Origin: Microbacterium sp. Yaish 1 | GTDB taxonomy: Bacteria; Actinomycetota; Actinomycetes; Actinomycetales; Microbacteriaceae | NCBI RefSeq assembly: GCF_002245215.1 | Contig: NZ_NPMR01000002.1 | Location: forward strand, 248,001-312,000 | DNA: 64,000 nucleotides | Direction: 5' to 3' | Shown: piece after piece, positions 8,796 to 18,770 of the stretch | Numbering within the stretch: the first letter of the stretch is position 1 | How the letters are laid out: each line of letters opens with the position of its first letter | Program-made: the position numbers and the translations under genes | The notes under the pieces: model-generated | Told to the model about the DNA's origin: nothing | Databases searched by the model: none | Seen by the model: the letters and a program-made list of their open reading frames with translations, nothing else

Positions 8796-9770
8796 ATGAT
8801 CCACGCCGCACACACGCTCGTCGCGAGCATCCCGAGTCCGTCGGTGAGCTACATCGACCTGGGCCCGCTGCGCATCCACTTCTACGCCCTGTGCATCATC
8901 GCCGGCATCATCGTCGCGACCCTGATGACCAACCACCGCCTCACGCGGCGCGGCGCGGAGCCGTGGGTCGTCATCGACATCGCGCTGCTGGCCGTGCCGC
9001 TCGCGTTGGTGGGCGCGCGGGCGTTCCACGTGCTCACGCACCCGGGGTTCTACTTCGGTCCCGACAAGAACCCGTGGGCCGTGCTGTTCATCTGGGAGGG
9101 TGGCATCGCCATCTTCGGCGCCCTCATCGGCGGCGCGGTGGGCGCCTACCTCGGCTGCAAATGGACCGGCATCCGGTTCTGGAGCTTCGCCGACGCGCTG
9201 GCTCCGGGCATCCTGCTGGCGCAGGCCATGGGACGCTTCGGCAACTGGTTCAACCAGGAGCTCTTCGGGCTCCCCACCGACCTGCCGTGGGGCCTCGAGA
9301 TCGATCGATCCAACCCCGCGTTCCCCGCCGGGCTGGCACCCGACACCCTCTTCCACCCCACCTTCCTCTACGAGGTGATCTGGAACGGCCTGGGCGTGCT
9401 CGTGCTGCTCTGGGTCGGCCGCAAGACCTGGGCGCAGTGGGGCAAGCTCTTCGGTCTGTACCTCGTCTGGTACGGCGCGGGCCGTATCGTCTGGGAGTCG
9501 ATCCGCATCGATCCGAGCGAGATCATCCTCGGCCTCCGCACGAACGTCTGGGCGGCGATCTTCGCCGTCATCGTCGGAATCGTGATCATCGTGGTCCAGA
9601 CACGCCGCCACACCGGCGACGAGCCTTCGCCTTATCAGCCCGGTCGCGAGTGGGTGGCTCCGAGCGCGCTACAATCGCAGAGCACCGAAGACTTCGTGGA
9701 TCTGAGCGCACCCCCGACGCCCGAAGCTCACGCAGACAGCGCCACAAGCGCAGTCACCTCGAAGCAGTAG
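8796..9770 (+). CDS. lgt: Phosphatidylglycerol-prolipoprotein diacylglyceryl transferase
   Basis: Transfers diacylglycerol from phosphatidylglycerol to the lipobox Cys of prolipoproteins; an essential-type inner-membrane enzyme in many bacteria. The protein has 324 aa with about seven hydrophobic segments. Seen: the Lgt signature [13 protein letters not shown], conserved IHFYAL near the N-terminus, HPTFLYE and [12 protein letters not shown] hydrophilic tail of about 55 residues follows the last helix, as is common in Actinobacteria. The ATG at 8796 is preceded by GAGGGA and a -10 at 8750. Likely clients include the FKBP lipoprotein at 46577; lnt at 39387 acts two steps later. Confidence 0.95.
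   Translation: MIHAAHTLVASIPSPSVSYIDLGPLRIHFYALCIIAGIIVATLMTNHRLTRRGAEPWVVIDIALLAVPLALVGARAFHVLTHPGFYFGPDKNPWAVLFIWEGGIAIFGALIGGAVGAYLGCKWTGIRFWSFADALAPGILLAQAMGRFGNWFNQELFGLPTDLPWGLEIDRSNPAFPAGLAPDTLFHPTFLYEVIWNGLGVLVLLWVGRKTWAQWGKLFGLYLVWYGAGRIVWESIRIDPSEIILGLRTNVWAAIFAVIVGIVIIVVQTRRHTGDEPSPYQPGREWVAPSALQSQSTEDFVDLSAPPTPEAHADSATSAVTSKQ
9670..9675 (+). promoter_or_regulatory. Candidate gltB promoter inside the 3' end of lgt (TACAAT)
   Basis: TACAAT is close to the -10 consensus and lies 149 nt before the gltB ATG, within lgt codons. It would give a leader of roughly 140 nt. No convincing -35 or hairpin was identified, so this is tentative. Confidence 0.3.
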
Positions 9771-9823
9771 TTCCCCAGGGCCGACGTCGTCCCGGTTTCA
9801 GCACCAATGTGAGGACGGTCAGT

Positions 9824-12800
9824 ATGGCCTCGAGCCCTCGACCCCAAAAGTCCGGATTCGCTTCCTTCCCTCCCAAGCAGGGCATGTACAACCCTGCCTT
9901 CGAGAAGGATGCGTGTGGTCTGGCGATGGTCGCCACGCTGCGCGGCGAGGCCGGCCACGACATCGTCGAGCTCGCCTTGACGGCACTGCGCAACCTTGAG
10001 CACCGCGGCGCCATCGGCTCTGACGCGGGCACCGGCGACGGCGCCGGCATCCTGACGCAGATGCCCGACGCGTTCCTGCGCGCGGTCGTCGACTTCGACC
10101 TGCCGCCGGCCGGCGAGTACGCGGCGGGCATGGCGTTCCTGCCGCGCGACGCCGACGAGCGGCACGCGCTCAAGGCCGACATCGAGGCGCTCGCGGCATC
10201 CGAGGGTCTGACGGTCCTCGGATGGCGCGAAGTGCCGACCGAGGACGAGAACCTCGGCAAGCTCGCCTTCGCCGCCCGTCCCGCGTTCGAGCAGCTGTTC
10301 GTCTCGCGCCCCGCGGTGGGCGACGCGCCCGCGCTTGCGGGCATCGCGCTCGATCGACGCGTCTACCGGCTGCGCAAGCGCGCCCGTCACGAGCACGACG
10401 CGTACTTCGTCTCGCTCTCGAGCCGCACGCTCGGGTACAAGGGCATGGTCACGACGCTGCAGCTCGAGCCGTTCTACCCCGACCTGCAGGACGAGCGCTT
10501 CGCGTCGGAGCTGGCGGTCGTGCACTCCCGCTATTCCACCAACACGTTCCCGTCGTGGCCCCTGGCGCAGCCGCTGCGGATGCTCGCCCACAACGGCGAG
10601 ATCAACACGGTCAAGGGGAACCGCAACTGGATGCGGGCCCGGCAGTCGCAGCTCGAGTCCGAACTGCTCGGGGACGTGCAGCCGCTGCTGCCGATCTGCA
10701 CCGACGGTGCGAGCGACTCGGCCTCGTTCGACGAGGTGCTCGAGCTGCTCACGCTGACCGGGCGCAGCCTGCCGCACGCCGTCATGATGATGGTGCCCGA
10801 GGCCTACGAGAAGCAGACCGACATCGACCCGGATCTGCGGGCGTTCTACGACTACCACTCGATCCAGATGGAGCCGTGGGACGGCCCGGCGGCGCTCATC
10901 TTCACCGACGGCACGCTCGTCGGTGCCACGCTCGACCGCAACGGACTGCGCCCGGGACGGTGGACCGAGACCACCGACGGACTCGTCGTCATCGGCAGCG
11001 AGACCGGCGTGCTCGACTTCGCGCCCGAGCGGATCAAGCGCCGCGGCCGCCTGCAGCCCGGGCGGATGTTCGTCGTCGACACGGCCGCGGGCCGCATCGT
11101 CGAGGACGAGGAGATCAAGCGCGAGCTCGCGACGCTGCACCCGTGGCAGGAGTGGCTCGACGCGGGTCGCGTGCGGCTCAAGGACCTTCCCGAGCGCGAG
11201 CACATCGTGCACCCGATCGCCTCGATCACGCGGCGTCAGCGGACCTTCGGCTACACCGAGGAAGAGGTGCGCATCCTGCTGACCCCGATGGGTCAGGTGG
11301 GCGCCGAGCCGCTCGGTGCCATGGGCAGCGACACGCCCGTCGCCGTGCTCAGCGAACGCCCGCGGCTGCTGTTCGACTACTTCACCCAGCAGTTCGCCCA
11401 GGTGACCAACCCGCCGCTCGACTCGATCCGCGAAGAGGTCGTCACCTCGCTGTCGCTCGGTCTCGGTCCCGAGGCCAACCTGCTCTCGTGGGGTCCGGAG
11501 CACACGCGCACCGTGACTCTCGACTTCCCGGTGATCGACAACGACGAACTCGCGAAGATCCAGCACATCGACACCGCGCTCAAGGGCCGGTCGTCGGTGA
11601 CGATCCGCGGCCTGTACCGCGTCGAAGCCGGCCACAAGGGCATGCAGAAGCGCCTCGCGCAGATGTGCGCCGAGGCGGACCAGGCCATCGAGGACGGCGC
11701 TGAGTTCCTCGTGCTCAGTGACCGCGACTCGAACAAGGACCTCGCGCCGATCCCCTCGTTGCTCATGCTCGCGGCGGTGCACCATCATCTCATCCGTCAG
11801 CAGACCCGCATGCGGGTGGGTCTGGTGGTCGAGGCCGGCGACGTCCGCGAGGTGCACCACGTCGCGACGCTCCTCGGCTACGGCGCCTCCGCTGTCAACC
11901 CCTACCTGGCGATGGAGACGGTCGAGTACCTCGTCCGGGCGGGCTACATCACGGGCGTCTCTCCGGAGAAGGCCGTCAAGAACCTGATCTACGCGCTCGG
12001 CAAGGGCGTGCTGAAGATCATGTCCAAGATGGGCATCTCGACGGTGTCGTCGTACGCCGGCGCCCAGGTGTTCGAAGCGGTCGGTCTGTCGGATGAGTTC
12101 GTCTCGAAGTACTTCACCGGCACAGAGACCAAACTCGGCGGCGTCGGCATCGAGGTCATCGCAGCGGAGAACGCCGCGCGGCACGCCTACGCCTATCCCG
12201 AGGACGCCGCCGTGCGCGCTCACGAGCGGCTGTGGACCGGGGGAGAGTACCAGTGGCGTCGTGACGGCGCGCCGCACCTGTTCAACCCCGACACCGTGTT
12301 CCGGCTGCAGCACGCGACGCGGACGCGCCGCTACGACATCTTCCGCGAGTACACCAAGCTCGTCGACGACCAGGCCGCCGAGCTGAAGACCCTGCGCGGT
12401 ATGTTCAAGCTGCGCACGGGCGTTCGCCCGCCCGTGCCGATCGACGAGGTCGAGTCGGTCGCCTCGATCGTCAAGCGTTTCTCGACCGGGGCGATGAGCT
12501 ACGGCTCGATCTCGAAGGAAGCGCACGAGACGCTCGCGATCGCGATGAACCGGCTCGGCGCGAAGTCGAACACCGGCGAGGGCGGTGAGGACGTCGAGCG
12601 GCTGCTCGACCCCGAGCGCCGCAGCGCCATCAAGCAGGTCGCGTCCGGACGCTTCGGTGTGACGAGCATGTACCTCACGCACGCCGACGACATCCAGATC
12701 AAGCTCGCGCAGGGCGCGAAGCCCGGCGAAGGCGGCCAGCTTCCGCCCGGCAAGGTCTACCCGTGGATCGCGCGCACGCGCGGCGGCACGCCCGGCGTCG

Positions 12801-14396
12801 GCCTGATCTCGCCTCCGCCGCATCACGACATCTACTCGATCGAAGACCTGAAGCAGCTGATCTTCGACCTCAAGCGCGCCAACCCGGCTGCCCGGGTCCA
12901 CGTCAAGCTCGTGAGCCAGTCGGGAATCGGGGCGGTCGCCGCGGGTACCGCCAAGGCTCTGGCCGACGTCATCCTCGTGTCGGGTCATGACGGCGGAACC
13001 GGTGCGAGCCCGCTGAACTCCCTCAAGCACGCGGGCACCCCGTGGGAGCTCGGCCTCGCCGAGACGCAGCAGACCCTCATGCTCAACGACATGCGCGACC
13101 GCGTCGTGGTGCAGGCCGACGGTCAGCTCAAGACCGGCCGTGATGTCGTCATCGCGGCGCTTCTCGGGGCCGAGGAGTTCGGCTTCGCCACGTCGGCACT
13201 GGTCGTGGAGGGCTGCATCATGATGCGCGTCTGCCACCTCGACACGTGCCCCGTGGGCGTCGCGACCCAGAACCCGGTCCTGCGCGAGCGCTTCACGGGC
13301 AAGCCCGAATTCGTCGTGAACTTCATGGAGTTCATCGCCCAGGAGGTCCGCGAGTACCTCGCCGAGCTCGGTTTCCGCTCGCTCGACGAGGCGATCGGAC
13401 GCAACGACGTCCTCGACGTCGACGGCGCGATCGAGCACTGGAAGGCGAGCGGCCTCGACCTCGGGCCGATCCTCACCGGGCCGGCGTTCGCCGACGACGC
13501 ACCGCGCCGTCACCACCGCGAGCAGGACCACGAGCTCGACGAGCACTTCGACGTCCAGCTCATCGAGCGGGCGCAGGACGTCGTCGCCCACGGCGGCCAC
13601 ATCGAGATCGACCTGCCGATCCGCAACACCGAGCGTGCCGTGGGCACGATGCTCGGCAACCGGGTCACGCTCGCGCACGGAGAGAACGGCCTCCCGGCGG
13701 ATTCGATCGTGGTGAACCTCACGGGCTCGGCCGGTCAGTCGTTCGGCGCGTTCCTTCCGGCGGGCATCACGCTGCGTCTCGAGGGCGACTCGAACGACTA
13801 CGTCGGCAAGGGGCTCTCGGGCGGTCAGATCGTCGTACGCCCGCCGCGCGGCGCCGCGTTCGACGCTTCCGAGAACGTCATCGCGGGCAACGTCATCGGC
13901 TACGGCGCGACGCAGGGAACCATGTTCCTCCGTGGCGTGGTGGGGGAGCGGTTCCTCGTGCGCAACTCCGGCGCCACGGCGGTCGTCGAGGGCGTGGGCG
14001 ACCACGCGCTCGAATACATGACCGGAGGCCTCGCGGTGATCCTCGGAGCCACCGGGCGCAACCTCGGCGCCGGGATGTCGGGTGGGAACGCCTACGTCTA
14101 CCGCCTCGAGACGGCGAACGTGAACCGCGAGGCGATGGCCAGCGGAGAACTCGTGCTCGAGGAGATGGGATCCGGCGACGCCGAGATCCTCCGCGATCTG
14201 CTCGAGCGCCACGTCGCCGAGACGGGGTCCGAGCTGGCAGCCCGCCTGCTCGAGGACTTCGAGACCGAGGTCGCCAACTTCGTCCGTGTGGTACCGCGCG
14301 ACTACGCCGCGGTGCTCGAAACCCGACAGACGGCGGCCGCCGAGGGGCTCGACCCCGATGGCGACGAGGTCTGGAGCCGCATCCTGGAGGTGACCC

Positions 14397-14404
<8 letters not shown>
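9824..14404 (+). CDS. gltB: Glutamate synthase, large (alpha) subunit
   Basis: NADPH-dependent glutamate synthase subunit: the glutaminase releases ammonia that is tunnelled to 2-oxoglutarate at the FMN site. It has 1526 aa. Domains in order: class II glutaminase (nucleophile Cys31 in [10 protein letters not shown], exposed after removal of a 30-residue propeptide), central domain, FMN synthase barrel ([23 protein letters not shown]), 3Fe-4S cysteines in [13 protein letters not shown], and the C-terminal beta-helix domain. The frame is open far upstream across lgt. The ATG at 9824 was chosen because it gives a normal propeptide and lies after the lgt stop. gltD overlaps its end by 8 nt. Confidence 0.96.
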
Positions 14405-15863
<1,459 letters not shown>

Positions 15864-15907
15864 GCTGGACCCAACCCCCCTCCCGACCCGAGACCACCGG
15901 AGATTCA

Positions 15908-17356
15908 GTGAGACGCGCCAAGATCGTCGCCACCCTGGGACCGGCCACAGCCAGCTACGAGATGGTGCGAGCCATCATCGACGCCGGCGTGGACGTGACC
16001 CGATTCAACCTCAGCCACGGAGACTATTCGGAGCACGAGGTCCGCTGGGCCAATGTGCGCAAGGCCGCCGACGACGCGGGCCGTCCCGTGGCGATCCTGG
16101 TCGATCTCCAGGGGCCGAAGATCCGTCTCGGCAAGTTCGAGAACGGACCCCACCAGCTCGCGGTCGGTGACATCTTCAAGATCACCACCGACGACATCCT
16201 CGGCACCAAGGAGATCGTCTCGACGACCTTCAAGGGCCTGCCCGGAGACGTCAAGCCCGGCGACTTCCTGCTCATCGACGACGGGAAGGTCCGCGTCGAG
16301 GTCGTGTCGGTCGAGGGCTCGGTCGTCACGACGAAGGTCATCGTCGCCGGCCCCGTCTCCAACAACAAGGGCATCAATCTGCCCGGTGTGGCCGTGAGCG
16401 TTCCGGCGCTGTCGGACAAGGACGAGGCGGACCTGCGCTGGGGGCTGCAGCAGGGCGCCGACATCATCGCGCTCTCGTTCGTGCGCGACGCCGCCGACGT
16501 GACGCGCGTGCATGAGATCATGGCGGAGGAGGGCCGCAAGGTCCCCGTCATCGCGAAGATCGAGAAGCCGCAGGCGGTCGAGAACCTCGAGGAGATCATC
16601 GACGCCTTCGACGGCATCATGGTCGCGCGCGGCGACCTCGGCGTGGAGCTCCCGCTCGAGGCCGTGCCGATCGTGCAGAAGAAGGCCGTCGCCCTGTGCC
16701 GCCGTATGGCCAAGCCGGTCATCGTCGCGACTCAGATGCTCGAGTCGATGATCGAGAACCCCGTGCCGACTCGTGCTGAGACGAGCGATGTCGCCAACGC
16801 CGTCCTCGACGGTGCCGACGCGGTCATGCTCTCGGGCGAGACGAGCGTGGGCAAGTACCCCGTCGTCGTCGTCGAGACCATGGCGCGCATCGTCGACTCG
16901 ACCGAGACCCACGGTCTCGAGCGCATCGCACCGCTGACGGCGAAGCCGCGCACGCAGGGCGGCGCGATCACGCTCGCCGCGATGGAGGTCGCTCAGTTCA
17001 TCGAGGCGAAGTTCCTCTGCATGTTCACCGAGTCCGGTGACACCGCCCGCCGCATGTCGCGGCTGCGCCCCGAGATCCCGATGATCGCCTTCACGCCGGA
17101 CCCGGCGATCCGTCGTCGCATGGCCCTCACCTGGGGCATCCGCTCCAGCCTCGTCGAACAGGTCGCTCACACCGACCTGATGTTCCACCAGGTCGACGAC
17201 TACTTCCTCTCGAACGGCCTCGCCGAGGTCGGCGACAAGGTCGTCGTCATCTCCGGGTCCCCTCCCGGGATCCAGGGATCGACCAACGACATCCGCATCC
17301 ACAAGATCGGCGACGCCGTCAACGGTCGCGCGCCGATCTACCAGGCGGTCCAGTAA
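15908..17356 (+). CDS. pyk: Pyruvate kinase
   Basis: Final glycolytic step: phosphoenolpyruvate plus ADP gives pyruvate plus ATP. It has 482 aa, the usual bacterial length. Seen: RRAKIVATLGPA at the N-terminus, RFNLSHGDYSEH, DLQGPKIRLG, the active-site KIEKPQAVENL with catalytic Lys, MVARGDLGVELP with metal-binding acidic residues, ATQMLESMI, and the C-terminal allosteric domain. The GTG at 15908 is preceded by GGAGA. A longer in-frame reading would start inside gltD. A strong terminator follows at 17374. Confidence 0.96.
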   Translation: MRRAKIVATLGPATASYEMVRAIIDAGVDVTRFNLSHGDYSEHEVRWANVRKAADDAGRPVAILVDLQGPKIRLGKFENGPHQLAVGDIFKITTDDILGTKEIVSTTFKGLPGDVKPGDFLLIDDGKVRVEVVSVEGSVVTTKVIVAGPVSNNKGINLPGVAVSVPALSDKDEADLRWGLQQGADIIALSFVRDAADVTRVHEIMAEEGRKVPVIAKIEKPQAVENLEEIIDAFDGIMVARGDLGVELPLEAVPIVQKKAVALCRRMAKPVIVATQMLESMIENPVPTRAETSDVANAVLDGADAVMLSGETSVGKYPVVVVETMARIVDSTETHGLERIAPLTAKPRTQGGAITLAAMEVAQFIEAKFLCMFTESGDTARRMSRLRPEIPMIAFTPDPAIRRRMALTWGIRSSLVEQVAHTDLMFHQVDDYFLSNGLAEVGDKVVVISGSPPGIQGSTNDIRIHKIGDAVNGRAPIYQAVQ

Positions 17357-17373
17357 TCACCGTGTGAATGCCG

Positions 17374-17409
17374 AAGGGCGGGCACCTCTCCACGAGGTGC
17401 CCGCCCTTT
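17374..17409. terminator. Strong hairpin terminator after pyk
   Basis: A perfect 15-bp stem (AAGGGCGGGCACCTC and its complement) with a 5-nt loop is followed by TTT. It lies between the pyk stop and the 3' end of the oppositely oriented tRNA-Leu, so it can end both transcripts. Confidence 0.9.
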
Positions 17410-17414
17410 CGTCG

Positions 17415-17495
17415 TGCCGGTGGTGGGAGTCGAACCCACACGTCCGAAGACAACCGAGTTTGAGTCGGTCGCGTCTGCCATTCCGCCACACCGGC
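17415..17495 (-). tRNA. tRNA-Leu (anticodon CAA)
   Basis: Read on the minus strand, the sequence folds as a class II tRNA. It has a 7-bp acceptor stem GCCGGTG/CACCGGC, a 5-bp anticodon stem ACCGA/TCGGT around loop CTCAAAC (anticodon CAA), a long variable arm, and a GTGGG-TTCGACT-CCCAC T arm. The anticodon reads UUG leucine codons, which are rare in this genome. The 3' CCA is not encoded. It converges with pyk on the shared terminator. Confidence 0.95.
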
Positions 17496-17507
17496 GCACG
17501 CACATCG

Positions 17508-17513
17508 ACAATA
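17508..17513 (-). promoter_or_regulatory. -10 hexamer of tRNA-Leu(CAA) (TATTGT)
   Basis: On the minus strand TATTGT lies 12 nt before the mature tRNA 5' end, consistent with a short 5' leader trimmed by RNase P. Confidence 0.4.
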
Positions 17514-17564
17514 CCGCCTCGTGCCGCGCCGTCCGACGGAAGCGTGGCCGGAACGCCCATACCG

Positions 17565-17570
17565 TAGGAT
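17565..17570 (+). promoter_or_regulatory. -10 hexamer of the ANTAR regulator (TAGGAT)
   Basis: TAGGAT with 6 nt to the GTG at 17577 implies leaderless transcription. Confidence 0.55.
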
Positions 17571-17576
17571 CGAAAG

Positions 17577-18194
17577 GTGACAGAGCAAGAAGAGGCCCCC
17601 ACGTCGGCCGCTCCCGCACCGCGTCGTGTCGTCGTGGCCGAAGACGAGTCGCTCATCCGACTCGACATCGTCGAGATCCTTCGCGATAACGGGTACGACG
17701 TCGTCGGTGAAGCCGGCGACGGCGAGACCGCCGTCCAGCTCGCGACCGAGCTTCGTCCCGATCTGGTGATCATGGACGTCAAGATGCCCGTCCTCGACGG
17801 GATCTCGGCCGCGGAACGGCTCGGCAAGGCGCACATCGCCCCCGTCGTCCTGCTGACGGCGTTCAGCCAGAAGGAGCTCGTCGAGCGGGCGACCGAGGCC
17901 GGTGCGCTCGCCTACGTCGTCAAGCCCTTCACGCCGAACGACCTGCTCCCCGCCATCGAGATCGCGCTGGCGCGCTACGAGCAGATCATCACTCTCGAGG
18001 CCGAAGTCGCCGACATGGTGGAGCGCTTCGAGACCCGCAAGCTGGTCGACCGGGCGAAGGGCCTGCTCAACGAGAAGATGGGCCTGAGCGAGCCCGAGGC
18101 GTTCCGCTGGATCCAGAAGGCGTCAATGGACCGCCGTCTGACGATGCAGGACGTCGCCAAGGCCATCATCGAGCAGCTCGCGCCCAAGAAGTAG
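17577..18194 (+). CDS. pdtaR: ANTAR-domain response regulator (PdtaR-like)
   Basis: Two-component regulator expected to act on RNA: phosphorylation lets ANTAR dimers bind paired hairpins and prevent termination. It has 205 aa. Seen: a receiver domain (about residues 17-130) with VVAEDESLIRLD acidic pocket, phospho-acceptor Asp in LVIMDVKMPVLDG, Thr in LLTAF and Lys in VVKPF. A coiled helix follows, then an ANTAR domain (about 140-200) with KLVDRAKGLLNEKMGLSEPE and a C-terminal Arg/Lys-rich helix. The first 16 residues are a disordered Ala/Pro leader. The cognate kinase is not in the window. Location after pyk is conserved in Actinobacteria. Confidence 0.9.
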   Translation: MTEQEEAPTSAAPAPRRVVVAEDESLIRLDIVEILRDNGYDVVGEAGDGETAVQLATELRPDLVIMDVKMPVLDGISAAERLGKAHIAPVVLLTAFSQKELVERATEAGALAYVVKPFTPNDLLPAIEIALARYEQIITLEAEVADMVERFETRKLVDRAKGLLNEKMGLSEPEAFRWIQKASMDRRLTMQDVAKAIIEQLAPKK

Positions 18195-18217
18195 TCCGCG
18201 CCCCCCCGGCGACGTGA

Positions 18218-18246
18218 AAGCCCCCTCCCGGATCGGGAGGGGGCTT
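18218..18246. terminator. Bidirectional terminator between pdtaR and the thioesterase
   Basis: A perfect 13-bp stem AAGCCCCCTCCCG / CGGGAGGGGGCTT with a 3-nt loop (GAT) lies between two converging genes. Confidence 0.9.
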
Positions 18247-18256
18247 CGTCGTCGGA

Positions 18257-18712
18257 TCAGGATGCCGCAGGAGCGTCCTTGATGAGATTCGTGATGCGGA
18301 TGGTGGAGCAGCGGCGTCCGTGCTCGTCGGAGACGACGATCTCGTGGACCGTCATCGACCGGCCGAGGTGCAGCGGAGTGCAGACCCCCGTGACGATCCC
18401 GCTGGTCGCGGAGCGGGTGTGCGTGGCGTTGATGTCGACGCCGACGGCGAGCCGGCCCGGACCGGCATGCATGTTGGCCGCCATGGATCCGAGGGACTCG
18501 CCGAGAACGACGTATGCACCGCCGTGCAGGAGACCGACCGGCTGCGTATTGCCCGCGACGGGCATGGTGGCGACGCACCGCTCGGTGGTGAACTCCGTGA
18601 ACTCGATGCCCATGCGCTCCGCGAGCGCGCCTTTGCCGCGGCCCTGCGCCCACGCGAGGCCGGCGTCGGTGCCGGTGCCGGTGCCGGTGCCGGTGTCGGT
18701 GTTGTCGGGCAT
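18257..18712 (-). CDS. Hotdog-fold acyl-CoA thioesterase (PaaI/MenI-like)
   Basis: Single-domain hotdog thioesterase of 151 aa, related to PaaI and 1,4-dihydroxy-2-naphthoyl-CoA hydrolases; the substrate cannot be told from sequence. Seen: NTQPVGLLHGGAYVVLGES, the family motif with the His-Gly-Gly and downstream Glu of the active site, and VGVDINATHTRSAT. The N-terminal 20 residues contain a Thr-Gly repeat encoded by six tandem hexanucleotides (18667-18702) and are probably disordered. The ATG is preceded by TGGAG. It ends at a terminator shared with pdtaR. Confidence 0.85.
   Translation of the reverse strand: MPDNTDTGTGTGTGTDAGLAWAQGRGKGALAERMGIEFTEFTTERCVATMPVAGNTQPVGLLHGGAYVVLGESLGSMAANMHAGPGRLAVGVDINATHTRSATSGIVTGVCTPLHLGRSMTVHEIVVSDEHGRRCSTIRITNLIKDAPAAS
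18667..18702. repeat. Tandem hexanucleotide repeat (CGGTGC-type x6)
   Basis: Four CGGTGC units followed by two CGGTGT units lie in the 5' coding part of the thioesterase. The units encode alternating Thr-Gly. Copy-number slippage would change protein length by two residues per unit without shifting frame. Confidence 0.9.
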
Positions 18713-18758
18713 GCTCCACCCCTCGGTCGCAGCGGGTCGTGGTGTCCGTGGTCGTCGT

Positions 18759-18764
18759 TAGGCT
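18759..18764 (+). promoter_or_regulatory. -10 hexamer of polA (TAGGCT)
   Basis: TAGGCT, 6 nt, then the GTG at 18771: leaderless polA transcript. Confidence 0.6.
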
Positions 18765-18770
18765 GGACGG

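Noticed and set aside
8891..9823. Upstream extension of gltB inside lgt
   Set aside because: lgt in the other frame is fully supported by motifs, and GltB propeptides are short.
18667..18702. Phase variation by slippage of the hexanucleotide repeat
   Set aside because: Units of six bases keep the reading frame, so on/off switching is not expected.
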